From Verticillium longisporum (taxonomy: Eukaryota > Ascomycota > Sordariomycetes > Glomerellales > Plectosphaerellaceae), in contig JAETXT010000011.1 in NCBI GenBank assembly GCA_019188255.1, forward strand, positions 2,170,001-2,234,000: 64,000 nucleotides of DNA, read 5' to 3'. The stretch's first letter is position 1, and each line of letters begins with the position of its first letter. The position numbers were made by a program, and so were the translations under genes. The notes below the pieces were generated by a model that saw only the letters and a list, made by a program, of their open reading frames with translations, did no database searches and was not told where the DNA came from. This document shows positions 23,597-34,264 of this stretch, one piece after another.

Positions 23597-25018
23597 CTAG
23601 CAAACCCGAGGTACCTTCTCAGTGAAATGTATACTTGTATGACTCGTGGTATCTGAACCCCTGGCCTTCATCGTCATACTCCTCGGTGCAAAACCTCCTT
23701 CCATGAGCATATGCGACCCGACTGCTGGGGCCTGCATCAGTTCCTCGGCCACGAGTCTGTCCCAAGGCACGTCGTATCCCAGCCACGTGCCGAGCATATC
23801 AGTCCGCACGACCACAGTCCAACAGTAGTTGAGATATCTCCGCAGCTCCTCCCTATTCGCCTTGTGAAACGGATCATGGGCCACGGGCAGACGCCGCAGC
23901 GGCACATAGCCGGCGAAGTCCATGACCTCGGTCGCCAGCTCGGTCGGCAGCCCGAGCCGGCAGAGACACCACCGCACGTGGAGCACGTCCGGGACCGACG
24001 GCTGGTGCGGCACGGCGCCCTCGAGATGGACAAAGTCCCCGAACGGCAGGACACCGTACGGGAAGCGCGCCCGCTCCCGGCCCGGGTACTGGTCCGTCAG
24101 GTACGCCGCCGGCGCGGGACCGTAGCCGTACCGCGCGTAGACGCCGCGCGGGACGCCGAAGAAGTGCTGGTGCGGCAGCGCCGCCATCGTGGTCGCGAGG
24201 TCCGTGAGGCAGCACTCGCGCAGCGTGTGCTGGTAGCAGCGCGTGTCGCGGTAGTCGAGCGGCCGGGCGACCGCGTGCTTCTCGTCCTCGTGACGTCCGC
24301 CGCGGTCATCGTGCAGCTGCGGAAAACACAGCAGCAGGTTCAGGCACAGGTAGGCCTTGAGCGTCAGCTTGGGCACGAACCCCCAGCCGCACTCGTTCTG
24401 GTCGCCGTACGCGTCGTAGTGCCGTTCCCACCCCTGGAGCCAGACGGCGCGCGCGCGCGGGCCGCCGTCGCGGCAGATGCGCCGCAGCATGGCCATCTCG
24501 CCGTGCAGCAGCAGGAGCTTGAAGAGCTCGAGACTGACAAAGGCGTCGGGGCCGCTGCGCCAGGCCTCTCGTCCGTCGTCGGGCCCGTCGCCCGGCTCAC
24601 CGCGGCCGAGGAAGAAGGCCCCGGCGCGCCTGAAGGGGAGCGGCACCGTTGTCCAGTCCAGGCCCGGCTCGCCGTCGTACCAGTAGATCTCGGCGCAGCC
24701 GTGGACCGAGGGCTTGATGCGCTTGACCGTCTCGTCTGTCAGGAGGATGGCGTCCGGATGCAGGTCTGACTCCGTGTCCGCGGTCGTGTCCGCGTCCGTC
24801 GATGGCTGCGGCTCATCGCCGAACTTGCGCAGCTCGACTTGCGTGTGCGCCGTCACGTTGCTGCGGAAGGCGTTGATGAAGTACTGGATTTCCTTGCCCT
24901 GGTGCTGCTTGAAGCGCGGGTACAGGTTCGTGTGCTCCACGCCGCGGTGGGCTGCGACGTGCTTAAAGTTGCACGCCAGGACGTTCCACGGAATGTTGTG
25001 AGCTTGGTGGCAGGCCAT
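23597..25018 (-). CDS. Protein of unknown function, 473 residues
   Basis: I do not recognise this gene. It is a single uninterrupted frame from MACHQAHNIPWNVLACNFKH at 25018 to a stop at 23597. No signal peptide or membrane segment is evident. Features include an acidic Asp/Thr linker near residues 70-90, the stretches EIYWYDGEPGLDWTTVPLPF and LTLKAYLCLNLLLCFPQL, and a carboxy region around EVMDFAGYVPLRRLPVAHDP that superficially recalls F-box-linked fungal proteins. Base composition is markedly GC-richer than its neighbours, with runs such as CGCGCGCGCG near 24447, and almost all codons end in G or C. The length and codon bias support a real gene despite the lack of a family. Recent acquisition or a lineage-specific family are both possible. 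Confidence 0.65.
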   Translation of the reverse strand: MACHQAHNIPWNVLACNFKHVAAHRGVEHTNLYPRFKQHQGKEIQYFINAFRSNVTAHTQVELRKFGDEPQPSTDADTTADTESDLHPDAILLTDETVKRIKPSVHGCAEIYWYDGEPGLDWTTVPLPFRRAGAFFLGRGEPGDGPDDGREAWRSGPDAFVSLELFKLLLLHGEMAMLRRICRDGGPRARAVWLQGWERHYDAYGDQNECGWGFVPKLTLKAYLCLNLLLCFPQLHDDRGGRHEDEKHAVARPLDYRDTRCYQHTLRECCLTDLATTMAALPHQHFFGVPRGVYARYGYGPAPAAYLTDQYPGRERARFPYGVLPFGDFVHLEGAVPHQPSVPDVLHVRWCLCRLGLPTELATEVMDFAGYVPLRRLPVAHDPFHKANREELRRYLNYCWTVVVRTDMLGTWLGYDVPWDRLVAEELMQAPAVGSHMLMEGGFAPRSMTMKARGSDTTSHTSIHFTEKVPRVC

Positions 25019-25776
25019 GATGGGTGTAGGGGTTGTCTACCGGCAGACTGTCCTGTTCCCTGTTGTGTCTGTCGGTTCTCAAGATATGCTAGATTCCCAG
25101 GAGCTGCCCTCCTTTCTGCCTGGTTTAGCTACGAAGATGGGCTGGACAGACAGATCTGCGCTCAGAACACATTGACACCCCTCTTCAGCTCTTGGGGTGC
25201 CGGAATACGAGAACCTCGGATTCAGAGTCAGTGAGGTGGCAACCCATGATAAGTGCTTCAACGCACGCCTACAAACACTCTCTGCTCTGCCTCATTGAGC
25301 GCATGCTGCCTTGCGTGTCTGACCGGGCTCCAAATTTCACACCGAAAAGGGCAAAGGTCATATCACGCGCCATGTCAGTACAGTAAATGCTCATCATGTT
25401 CATTCCCTGATCACCCAACCTAACTAAGGTCCCACTGAGTGTGGCTTGATGCCCTTTCGTCCTCAATCATCAAAAGAACAACGCAAGTGGAGAAAAACAA
25501 CAACAAAACACAATACCCCTCAGGCTCGGTCTAGTCTATCAATCATTACTTTTGCTGTCCCAGTCTCGGTCGTAACAACGGGAGTAAGTAGAGTTATGAT
25601 GCCTCGCCGGGCCCTCTGCCATAATGCTCTTCCGCCTCGCCGGGCTCCCCATCCCCTGAAAGGGTCTCATCGTCGTCGTAAAGAGTCCGGCCCCCTTCCG
25701 TCAGGAAGAGCGGGGCAGGATAATAGGAATGGGGAAGGAAGGGGGGAGAAGAGGAGAGAATGGGACAAGGCTCGTC
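25019..25776. other. Intergenic: unknown-gene promoter and hsp88 3' flank
   Basis: This 758-base stretch is less GC-rich than the flanking genes. I see no conserved element or gene. Confidence 0.55.
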
Positions 25777-28496
25777 TTACTTGGAGGCCTCGCCAGTCTC
25801 GTCGACATCGGGTTTCGCCTCGCCCGCAGCGTCGGCCATCTCTTCGTCCTTGCCGCCGTTGGCGGCCTTCTCGGCCTCGGCGGCCTTGCGAGCCTCTTCC
25901 TCGGCAGCACGCTTGGCCTCCTTCTCGGCGTCAATCTTGGCCTGGACGGCCTGGCGCTCAGCCTCGACCTTCTCAAAGTGGCGCTGCATGATGGGTCCGG
26001 CCATGGCGCGGAGCTCGTCAATCTTGGCGATGTACACGGCCTTGGTCGTGTCGTCGCCCTCATCGTAGAGCCAGTCCTGGAATCACAGCGTTAGCGGCAC
26101 GTCTCATGCATCTGGGGTATGTCAAATAGTGTTCGCTTACCTCGCTAGCCTCAAGCTTCTCCTTGATCTTGTTCTTCTCCTCCTCGGTGGCAAGCTCGGC
26201 GTACTGGTCATCGAGCTTGTTGCGGAGGTCGTAGATGTAGGTCTCGAGCTCGTTCTTCTTCTCCTCCGTGTCGGCCACCAGCTTGTCCTCCATGACCATG
26301 GCGTTCTCCTTCTCGAAGAGCGCAACCTTGGTGGACTCGGGAAGCGAGGCGGTGCCGGTGGAGATAGGGAGGTCACCCTTGCGAACCTGCTTCTTGACCT
26401 TGCGGGTCTTCTTGGGCGCGTCGTCCTTGTTGTCGGTCTCCATGGCCTTATCGGAAAAGTCTTGGTTAGCTTCGAAAAGAATCGGTCTGCGCGCTCTGAA
26501 ATTGACTGGAGGACAACGTTGGCAAATCATTCTCTTCACAGAGGACGAGCTTTCCCCGCCACTCGCGCGCGCGAAATGGCGATTGCACACTTGTGCCACG
26601 GGAATAAAAAGCCATCGCTGAAGGGAAAGGTGTGGCGGGTGGGGTCAGGGGTTATTGTGACATGTGGACTTACATCAGGGTCCTTCTTCTCGCCGTCCTT
26701 GGTCTCCTCCTTGATCTCCTCCTCGACCTCCTGGTCCTCGACGTAGTAGCCGCTCTCGACATTGAGGACGCCGTGAATGTTGACACGGGCCTTGAGCTTG
26801 CAAATCATAAAGTCATCCTTGCCGTCGGCCTGGACGCCCTTGACGGAGAAGCGGCCGATCCATGGGTTGATCTTGCCGGGCAGCAGCTCGGGCTTGACGT
26901 ATCTGGCCTCGAGATCGAAGGGCTGTTTCCGGTAGAAAGTCAGGATCTTGGTCGAGGGCAGAACGTTGCCCCTGTTGAAGACTGTCAGGCTCGTCTCCTC
27001 GTCAGGAATGTCGGCAGCCTTCTCCCAGGCAAACTCGACGGGATAGCTCATGATGTCCTGGACGGTGAAGTCACGGACACGGAAGACGGGGGAAAGAATG
27101 GCGCAGCTGAAAGCGCAACCACGGGCGACGGCCTCGTCCTGGTTGAGGGTGAAGGACAGGGTCTTGCCGAAGAACTCCTGGATCCTCTCCTTGAGGGCGG
27201 GCACACGGGAACCACCGCCGAGGATCTCAATCACGTCAATGTCATCCTTGGTCAGCTTGGCGTCGGCCAGGGCCTGCTCAAGAGGAACGTGGACGCGGGC
27301 CAGAAGAGGCTCGACCATGGCCTCGAACTCCTGACGCGTGACCATGGCGGAAACGTCAATGTCGTTCATGAGGGATTCGACGTTGACAGGGGACTGCTGG
27401 TTCGCCGACAGGATCTTCTTGCACTTCTCGGCAGCGGCGACGGTGCGAGCGTAGGCCCTGGGGTGGGTGTTGATGTCGCAGCCGTACTTGCCCTTGAACT
27501 CCTTCTGCAGGTGGTCGACAATGGCCTTGTCAAAGTCGCGGCCGCCAAAGTGGCGGTCGTAGGTGGTCGCCTTGACGGCGAGCTCGCCCTTCTTGAACTC
27601 GATGATGGAGCAGGTGTAGTTGCTGTGGCCAATGTCGATGAAGGCGACGCGGCGGGGGCCTCCTCGGGCGCGGGGAGGTCGAGCTTGGTGATACCCCAGC
27701 CGAGAGCGGCAGCGGTTGTGTCGTTCATGAGGCGGAGAAGCTTGAGGCCGGCAATCTCGGCAGCGTCGATCAGAGCGCGACGCTGGATGTCGGTAAACCA
27801 GGCGGGCACGCTCATGACAAGGTCAGAGACGGGCAGCTTGATCTCGGCAGCGGTGGTCTGCTTGATCTTGCTCAGGTACATGCCGATGAGCTGGGTGTTG
27901 GTGAATTTCTCCTTCTTTCCGAGGTAGTTGACCTCGGCGCCGACCTGGCCGTTCATGTCGACGAGGGGAGCGGTGATGTGCGTCTGCTCGATCTGGGTAT
28001 CGGGGTCGTTGAAGCTGCGGCCGGCGAGGCGCTTCAGGGAGCCGACAGTGTTCTTGAGGTTGGACATTTCTTGCGTCTTGGCAGTCTCGCCGAGGTATCG
28101 CGACTTGGGGCCGAAGCCGACGAGGGAAGGGGTGGCACGGTTGGAGACCTCATTGCAAATCTGTATAGGTAGGAGGCAGCATGTCAGCCATCTTTGTCGC
28201 AAGATGTGGGTTCGAGATGGGAGGGGACCGGCCGGAGAAGCAGGGAGGGGCTACTCACAACGTCAACGCCACGGTTGCGGGCGACAGCAATGACCGTCTT
28301 GAGGGTTCCGAAATCGACACCTGATGAGGAGGAATGGATCGTCAGTGATCAGCTTCAAAGCAGTTGCCGTTTGGTTAAGGGAAACATGTGAGCAAAGATT
28401 CAGGTTCCGGGAAACCAGAGCCTTATGGCTTGCGCGCAAACGGGAACGGGGAGTGGAAGCAGCAGTAATAGGGAACAACATACCAACGACACTCAT
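25777..28496 (-). CDS. hsp88: Heat shock protein Hsp88 (Hsp110/SSE family), one-base frame break
   Basis: This is a cytosolic Hsp70-related chaperone that acts as nucleotide-exchange factor for Hsp70. Exons are 28484-28496, 28259-28320, 26674-28160, 26141-26446 and 25777-26076. Introns are 28321-28483, 28161-28258, 26447-26673 and 26077-26140. The start is MSVVGVDFGTLKTVIAVARN. The ATPase domain holds PSLVGFGPKSRYLG, VMSVPAWFTDIQRRALIDAA, LRLMNDTTAAALGWG and EILGGGSRVPALKERI. The helical Hsp110-type extension is KK-rich and ends in the acidic KDEEMADAAGEAKPDVDE tail. After LDLPAPEEAP the frame breaks. Adding one base to the G5 run at 27654-27658 (C5 on the coding strand) gives RRVAFIDIGHSNYTCSIIEF and a 722-residue protein. 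Confidence 0.93.
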
Positions 28497-29857
28497 GGTG
28501 GCGGTAGCAGTCGGGTTCTGCGTATGTGAAGTGGGATGGAAGGAGGTGACGATACTCTCTCAGGCTTCAGTAGCAGCCAAAAGACGAGACGATGTTGTGG
28601 TAGGAATAGGATGGGCGGGGGTGAGGTGTTGTTCGCAGGTTGGGTATGGATGCGCGGTGTGTGGTCTGTGGTCTTTGGTGTGGTGAGGGAAAGTCGTGGA
28701 GTGGCCGATTAGATAAAGGTTGCAGCGGCAACAGGTGAAGAAAAAAGTTCAGCAGCCAGGCAGAGAGACAGAGAGGCAGGGCCGGGGCGTGCGCTACGAG
28801 GCTAAGGTGCCTGATTTGACGACGTTTGATAATGGTGTGGGCGAAAAAAAAAAAAGCCAGCACCACCCAGACGTTTGTGAAGCAAGCAGCGCAATCCCTC
28901 TTTCTTTCTCCCACCCCCCTCCCGATGGAGGGGTTGCTGCTGGTCTGTCCTAGTGGCTACTTGATCGATACTTCGCGCCCGAGGCGGTGACAGGCGCGAG
29001 GCGGGAACACCAGGGGGGGCCGACGGCGTCATTTCAGTGGATGAACTGCCCCTCGCAGCCCCGTCCCGCTGCCGCCCGCAAGTACCCATCGCGTACCCCC
29101 TTGGAACCTGCCCCGCCAACGACAGACTTGTCCATCCTCTCATCGAACAGGAAAGAACTTTCTCGACGACTCGCGAATTTCCTGCTTGTTTCCAAACACC
29201 TCCCCAACCAGCCAGTGATTGATGATCAAGCCATCCGCACACAGTGCTCGAGTCCTCAGCTTCTTCCCAGCGTCATAATATTAGCTGACCTTTACGTCAA
29301 CCGCACCAACCCATTAGCTACTCGATCCTGTCTCGGCGCTCTTGGGCTTCGTCCTCACCGTCAGTCTCTTGTTTTGTAGGGCAGCTCGCGACATGCGCAT
29401 TACCCCACCATCGCCCCTCATTCGCAAGGATCTCATAAAATGCCCCACGCTCGTTGACCATCGTAAATACAGTGCACACATGTTCTACTTTAACCCCGCA
29501 CAGTGCTGTCGCCCGCTGGTCTTGGCGGCTTGGAAATCTTACGTCGAAGCCTCACTCCTGCCTGCGTGTTCATGACTTTGATCACTACCACGTGGCATGG
29601 TCCATTGTGGTGAGCTCCGAAAATGGAGACATCATGTCCAAATAGAATACACCGTCAGGCAGGCATCGGTCGAGCCAGGAATTTTACACGAAAAAATCTC
29701 CGTCAAATCCGACAGTTCGTCGCCATCCCTTGGCTCTATTTGACGTATCGGATCAGATGAAATATCATCGGCCCTGACACATCATGTCGTCCGCTGCGCC
29801 GCTCCCAAATCTACTTCTTCGAATTCCCAGCGTGTCAACAGATTCCCTGTCGCCAAA
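28497..29857. other. Intergenic: hsp88 promoter and GT2 3' flank
   Basis: About 1.36 kb. A 12-A run lies at 28844-28855. A candidate heat shock element is listed separately. No gene is seen. Confidence 0.55.
29155..29167. promoter_or_regulatory. Candidate heat shock element upstream of hsp88
   Basis: The bases read GAA-CT-TTC-TC-GAC, which matches nGAAnnTTCnnGAAn except for the last base. It lies about 660 bases upstream of the hsp88 start codon. HSF binding is inferred from the consensus and the neighbouring gene only. Confidence 0.35.
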
Positions 29858-32119
29858 CTACACGGGGCCTGCGCTTTCCTGGGCACGGTCCCGCGCGGGA
29901 AGGCCCTCTACACGATTCGAGCTGGCCGTAAAATGGTATGACTGGCTCTGCTGTGCGAGTTCAAACTTCTTCCGGTCCTCCTCGTCCATGATGCTTTCCA
30001 ATCGACGGGGGGGAACCACATAGTTGCCGTTAGTCTGACTGTAGAGAGTGCTGTCAAAGCTTTCACGAGGATCAGGTGCCAAGCGTGCGCCAGGATCCGA
30101 CGCCTCTCCAATCCCGCCGGCTGCGACGCTGACGAGAGACTCGTCGCCGTGCGTGAAGAAGCCTCCGTGCAGCTGATTCCGCGCTGCGAAGCGGCCGTCG
30201 ATCTTATCCGGCGGCCGTACCACGCTGGTCTTTCTGCCGAGGCCGCCGCCTTGGTTACCCTTGTTGAGGCTCCTTCTCCGGGCCGCAGCGGCGGTCACAA
30301 ACATTTCAGGAACAATATTCAGGTCGTCGCCTGCCTTCTCCGCCTGTGCGATGGCTTCCTGGGCTGTCGTGTCCGAACTCGCTTCTGCAGCGTCCGCTCG
30401 AGGACCACCCCACGTCCTCTGCCCTGCCGTGAAGATACCGTACATCATGTAGAACCAGTTGAAGAAGGGGTTGACAACGAACATCACCGGGTACAGCCAA
30501 ACCTTGAACCGCTTGAGCTTGGCTCCAAAATATATCATCAGAAGCCAGTTCAGCCCCAGGGAAACGGCAATGAACCCGACAGGCAGCTGGTCAACCTTTT
30601 TCGACGTCGTAATGATGGCGAGAACCATGATAAAGAACAATAGAGCCGTTGTGCGGATTGTATTCTGCATGAAGCGAACGAAAATTAGGACCGGATACCG
30701 TTTCCAAAGCCGCCAGTCCGTGAGCATGCACGCTTCGTTGGTGATGAAACCCAGAAACCACCTTCGACGCTGTTTGATGAGGGACTTGGTGGTTTGCGCA
30801 GCCTCTGTCTTGCAGAAGGCGGATGTGCACATTTGGATCTGATACCGCTTCTTCGCTCCGATCATAAACAAATGCGTTAGCCAACGATCTTCTCCCAAGT
30901 GGCATTTGGCGAAGTCGAAGAGGTCGTCGCACTGCTCGGCCTTGTCTGCGAAATAGTACTTCGCCATCCTACGGAATGCAGAGAACCGGAGCATTGTCAG
31001 AGCACCTGGCAGGCAGGTGACAGAGCCACACCCTGACTCGACAGTGCGCTCAAAGAGCTGTCCGTGGACGTATTCCATGTCTTGAAGAATCGTTATGAGG
31101 CTGTGCTTCCTGGTGGTGGACGTGATGACTCCAGTCATGGCCAGCATGTCTCGTCGGTTACCTGGGCTCAGCTCCATGTCATACATGAAATTCTGCAGAC
31201 AATGCCGATCCAAAATGCAATCCGAGTCGATGAAAAGAATGAACAAGTTGTCGTTACGCTGGAGGTAGTGCCGATAGACTTTATCGATGAGCTCGAACGT
31301 GGCCTTCTGACAGTGTCTTTTACCGCCATGCGAGAATCTGGAGACCGTTATACGTGCCTCTTTGTAAATGACATCGATACTCTTGGGGTAGGACTCAAGG
31401 GTCAAGGAGATGCCTAGACTCTCAATGGTCCTTAGGTAGAGTTCATCCTCCTGGTCGCCATCGAACGACAAGAAGACATGAATACATGACGGTGGATAGT
31501 CGCAGTCAACAACAGAATCGACAGCCTTGACGAGTATATCCGGTTCCTCCTTGTAGCATGGCATGACAATGACAACTTTAGGTGCAGACACTTCATCGAG
31601 GACCTGCTTGATTCTCTTGGTGCGGCCGAGTTGATTGGTGACCAGCTGGTAGATGAAAAAAGCCAGGGAACTGTTAGAAGACCAGCAAAACACCAAAATC
31701 CGAACCATTGCAGAACCTCGATCATGCCAGCCGGCCAGACTCCGACAACAGCAGCGGGAAGCGGCAGGGTGACAACCATAATGGGAAGGAAGATGGACCT
31801 TGATCTCATTTAGCCGTTGTGCCGGGCACCTGGGTGCATTGAAGATGTGACTGTCATACCTCAGCGCTGTGAAAAGTACGGCAACGACGACGGAAAGCAC
31901 TCTGATGGTCCAGTGTTCTGCTTTGACGAAGACCTTCCAGAGGCAATAGAGAAATGCAGCGATCCAAAGAAACCACTCCAGCACAGCGGCAAGCATCACA
32001 ACCCCCACAATGGAGGTATATATGATCTGGGCGCGTTAGCAGTCTGGCGAAGAACCCTGAAGGTATGGCTTGGATCCTACGTCTTGCACTGGCCAATCGT
32101 CCATATCATCGTCAGACAT
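29858..32119 (-). CDS. Type 2 glycosyltransferase of the fungal surface-growth GT2 family, one-base frame break
   Basis: This membrane processive GT2 enzyme belongs to the family shown in Zymoseptoria and Fusarium to be needed for hyphal growth on solid surfaces. Exons are 32081-32119, 31860-32026 and 29858-31804, with introns 32027-32080 and 31805-31859. Two amino-terminal membrane helices (VVMLAAVLEWFLWIAAFLYC; VLSVVVAVLFTALR) precede the catalytic domain. That domain has PCYKEEP (about residue 150), SFDGDQED (181), FIDSDC (259), GEDRW (372) and QRRRW (413). At least three more helices follow, then a disordered tail. The frame breaks between TVPWLF and IYQLVTNQLG. One more T in the T6 run (A6 at 31656-31661) restores 717 residues. 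The product polymer is unknown. Confidence 0.9.
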
Positions 32120-34264
32120 GATGCACTGAGACTCAACACAAGTAGGTACTGATGCAGGAGCCGCTAGATATACCGAACTAGAGAAGAAGAGAAAAAAAAA
32201 AATCTTTGATGACGCTCTCACAGGCAAGGCTGAGAGCAGAGTCGCTCCGATGGCCAAAAAGTCGCGGTGAGAAGTGACGGGTAATCGCAGTTGCCCCTGT
32301 AATCCGGCCGGGTGACTGCAGCACGGGTGCTGGTGTCGTGCTATCTTTATAAAGCCAATCTCGTGGGCCTTTGGTTCACTTAGGCTGATCGGGACTCGAG
32401 AATGGAACCTTTGTGCAAACGTATTCACCTGCGTCTGACTCCCAGGGTGCGGAATACTTTGGTGAATTGTTTGCCTGTTGACTAAGGTCGGAACAGGAAG
32501 GCGCGGCAGCTTATCTGCAACGCGTCAGCGCCCAGATCCTCTGACCGTCTTCAGGCACAGAATATCACGAATGCAATGAGACGAGTTCAGAAAGAGATGG
32601 GTCCTTCTGATCGTCCCACCGTAGCCACAGTGTGACAGGGACGACGATCAGCTGCTCAAGGCTGCGGCGAACGAAGGCAGATATGTCAACGAGCAACGAG
32701 AGTATGCTGACAATGTTCGACCCATCTCGGAGGCTGAAGGTCACTTCTTGCCTGACCTTATGAAATCTGTGTCGATATGTCTTCATCGTCAGCACTTAGC
32801 GACGCAATCTGTGCCGTGAGTAAGGACGGCTCTTCCAGCATCGTGTAGCATAGCGGGCCCCTCCATCGTGCCTTCTGTCTCAGTGGGCCCAATGCTGAGC
32901 AGTCATGTGGTTTGTGGTTGTGCCTGACCATTCTACATTGCAAATCCACGGCCGTGGTTGCGATCAAGTGGCGCTCAGGTCGATTTGACTCCATGGGAAG
33001 AAGGAGCCTGCCCACTTGTTGCCTCATTTCGACGATAGACCCGCCGTTCACATAGATCCGTGGTCATGAGTAGCTCCACCGACATAGCAAGGGCCACCGA
33101 GTCACGTTTGGCCATTGGAACCTGCCTACAGCCCCGGCGAGCTCGCTCACGGGCAGGCTCTTGGGTATAGCTCTTGCCAAATAAGTCTGGCCAACGCCGC
33201 GTCCACTCAAGCGATCTCGACCCTTCACAGAACCAGCAAACTCGGGCGGTTTAGGAAGAAAGCAGACCATCACAACAAGGTCACATCAAGCTGTCCCGCC
33301 GACACAGTTCTCTAACGACCGCAGTGAACTTTGTTCGCTGTTGCCAGAACTAAGGCATGTAAATGGAATGCTTGCCCGAGGCTCAACATTCTTGCTCTCT
33401 AGCTATGTGCTTCCAATCCAGACTGGTACATCGGCTCCTGTTCTGGACATGCGTCCGACCTCGTCAGTACATACCAGGATTCTGAAGGGCGCGTCACATT
33501 GCAGCTGCCGTCATCTTGTGAGACCTTGGGCCACAGCAACGCGTGCGTAGGGCTTCATGACTGTAGCCGTTGCCGTTGCTTGTTTATGATGCGCGCCACT
33601 GTCGATATTTCGGCACAGTACGACGTGGCGCATGGCGACGTAGTAGTATCTTGACTAGAAGTTGGTGCGGCATGCGCTGTTGGTTTGTCAATGCGTGACA
33701 ACGTTAGTTGACCTTCCAGCTCTGTGGTCATGCTAAGAGTTTCCGAACTGATGGTGCCACCTCCAGGCGCAAGCCTTTTGTCGGTAACCCGAAGATATCG
33801 CAGCCGTAGTGCTGTTGTGTTCGACTACTGTTTATGTGAGTGATGAGGACCGGATCTGATCTTGTGCGTGTCAAGTCCTATTGTGAAGGCGGGCAGTGCC
33901 CCTTTTGGTTAGCAAATCTAAGTTCTTCCTAGGGTTGACATCGACGTTGACGCATGCAGGCGGCGTTATGGCGCGGCGCAAGTCGTCCATTCGACATGCT
34001 ACGCTTGCTGGACATATCGTCGATCAAGGATGCAGCGACTTGCTGGTCCTTGTCCTCGATACTGGTGCGGCCACGACAAAAGGGAGTAGATTTGGGCGCT
34101 CTGGCGAAGTGCTGGCTGCGCTTTCTGGAGGAGTCGTACCAGTCGACATCACTTAGCTGGAGTTTGCGCGATCGTTGGCCGATCCGCTCTTTGCCTCGTT
34201 CCACGCGGTTGTGGTGATGGCTGCTGGGCCTGTCGGTTCCTAGTCGACTGTGAATAATTAGGTT
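32120..34264. other. Intergenic between GT2 and UPF2
   Basis: This 2.1-kb region holds only short unconvincing frames. The left 300 bases form the GT2 promoter and leader, with an A-rich run near 32193-32203. No RNA gene or repeat family was recognised. Confidence 0.55.

Noticed and set aside
23711..24769. 352-codon open frame antisense to the unknown gene
   Set aside because: The product is Arg/Val/Ala-rich with low-complexity composition typical of antisense reading of GC-rich codons. The minus-strand frame is longer, and aromatic, Trp and Cys use looks protein-like.
26632..27927. 431-codon open frame antisense to Hsp88
   Set aside because: Same reason: the sense strand encodes the conserved chaperone, and the antisense product is Leu/Val/Gly/Asp-rich with no family.
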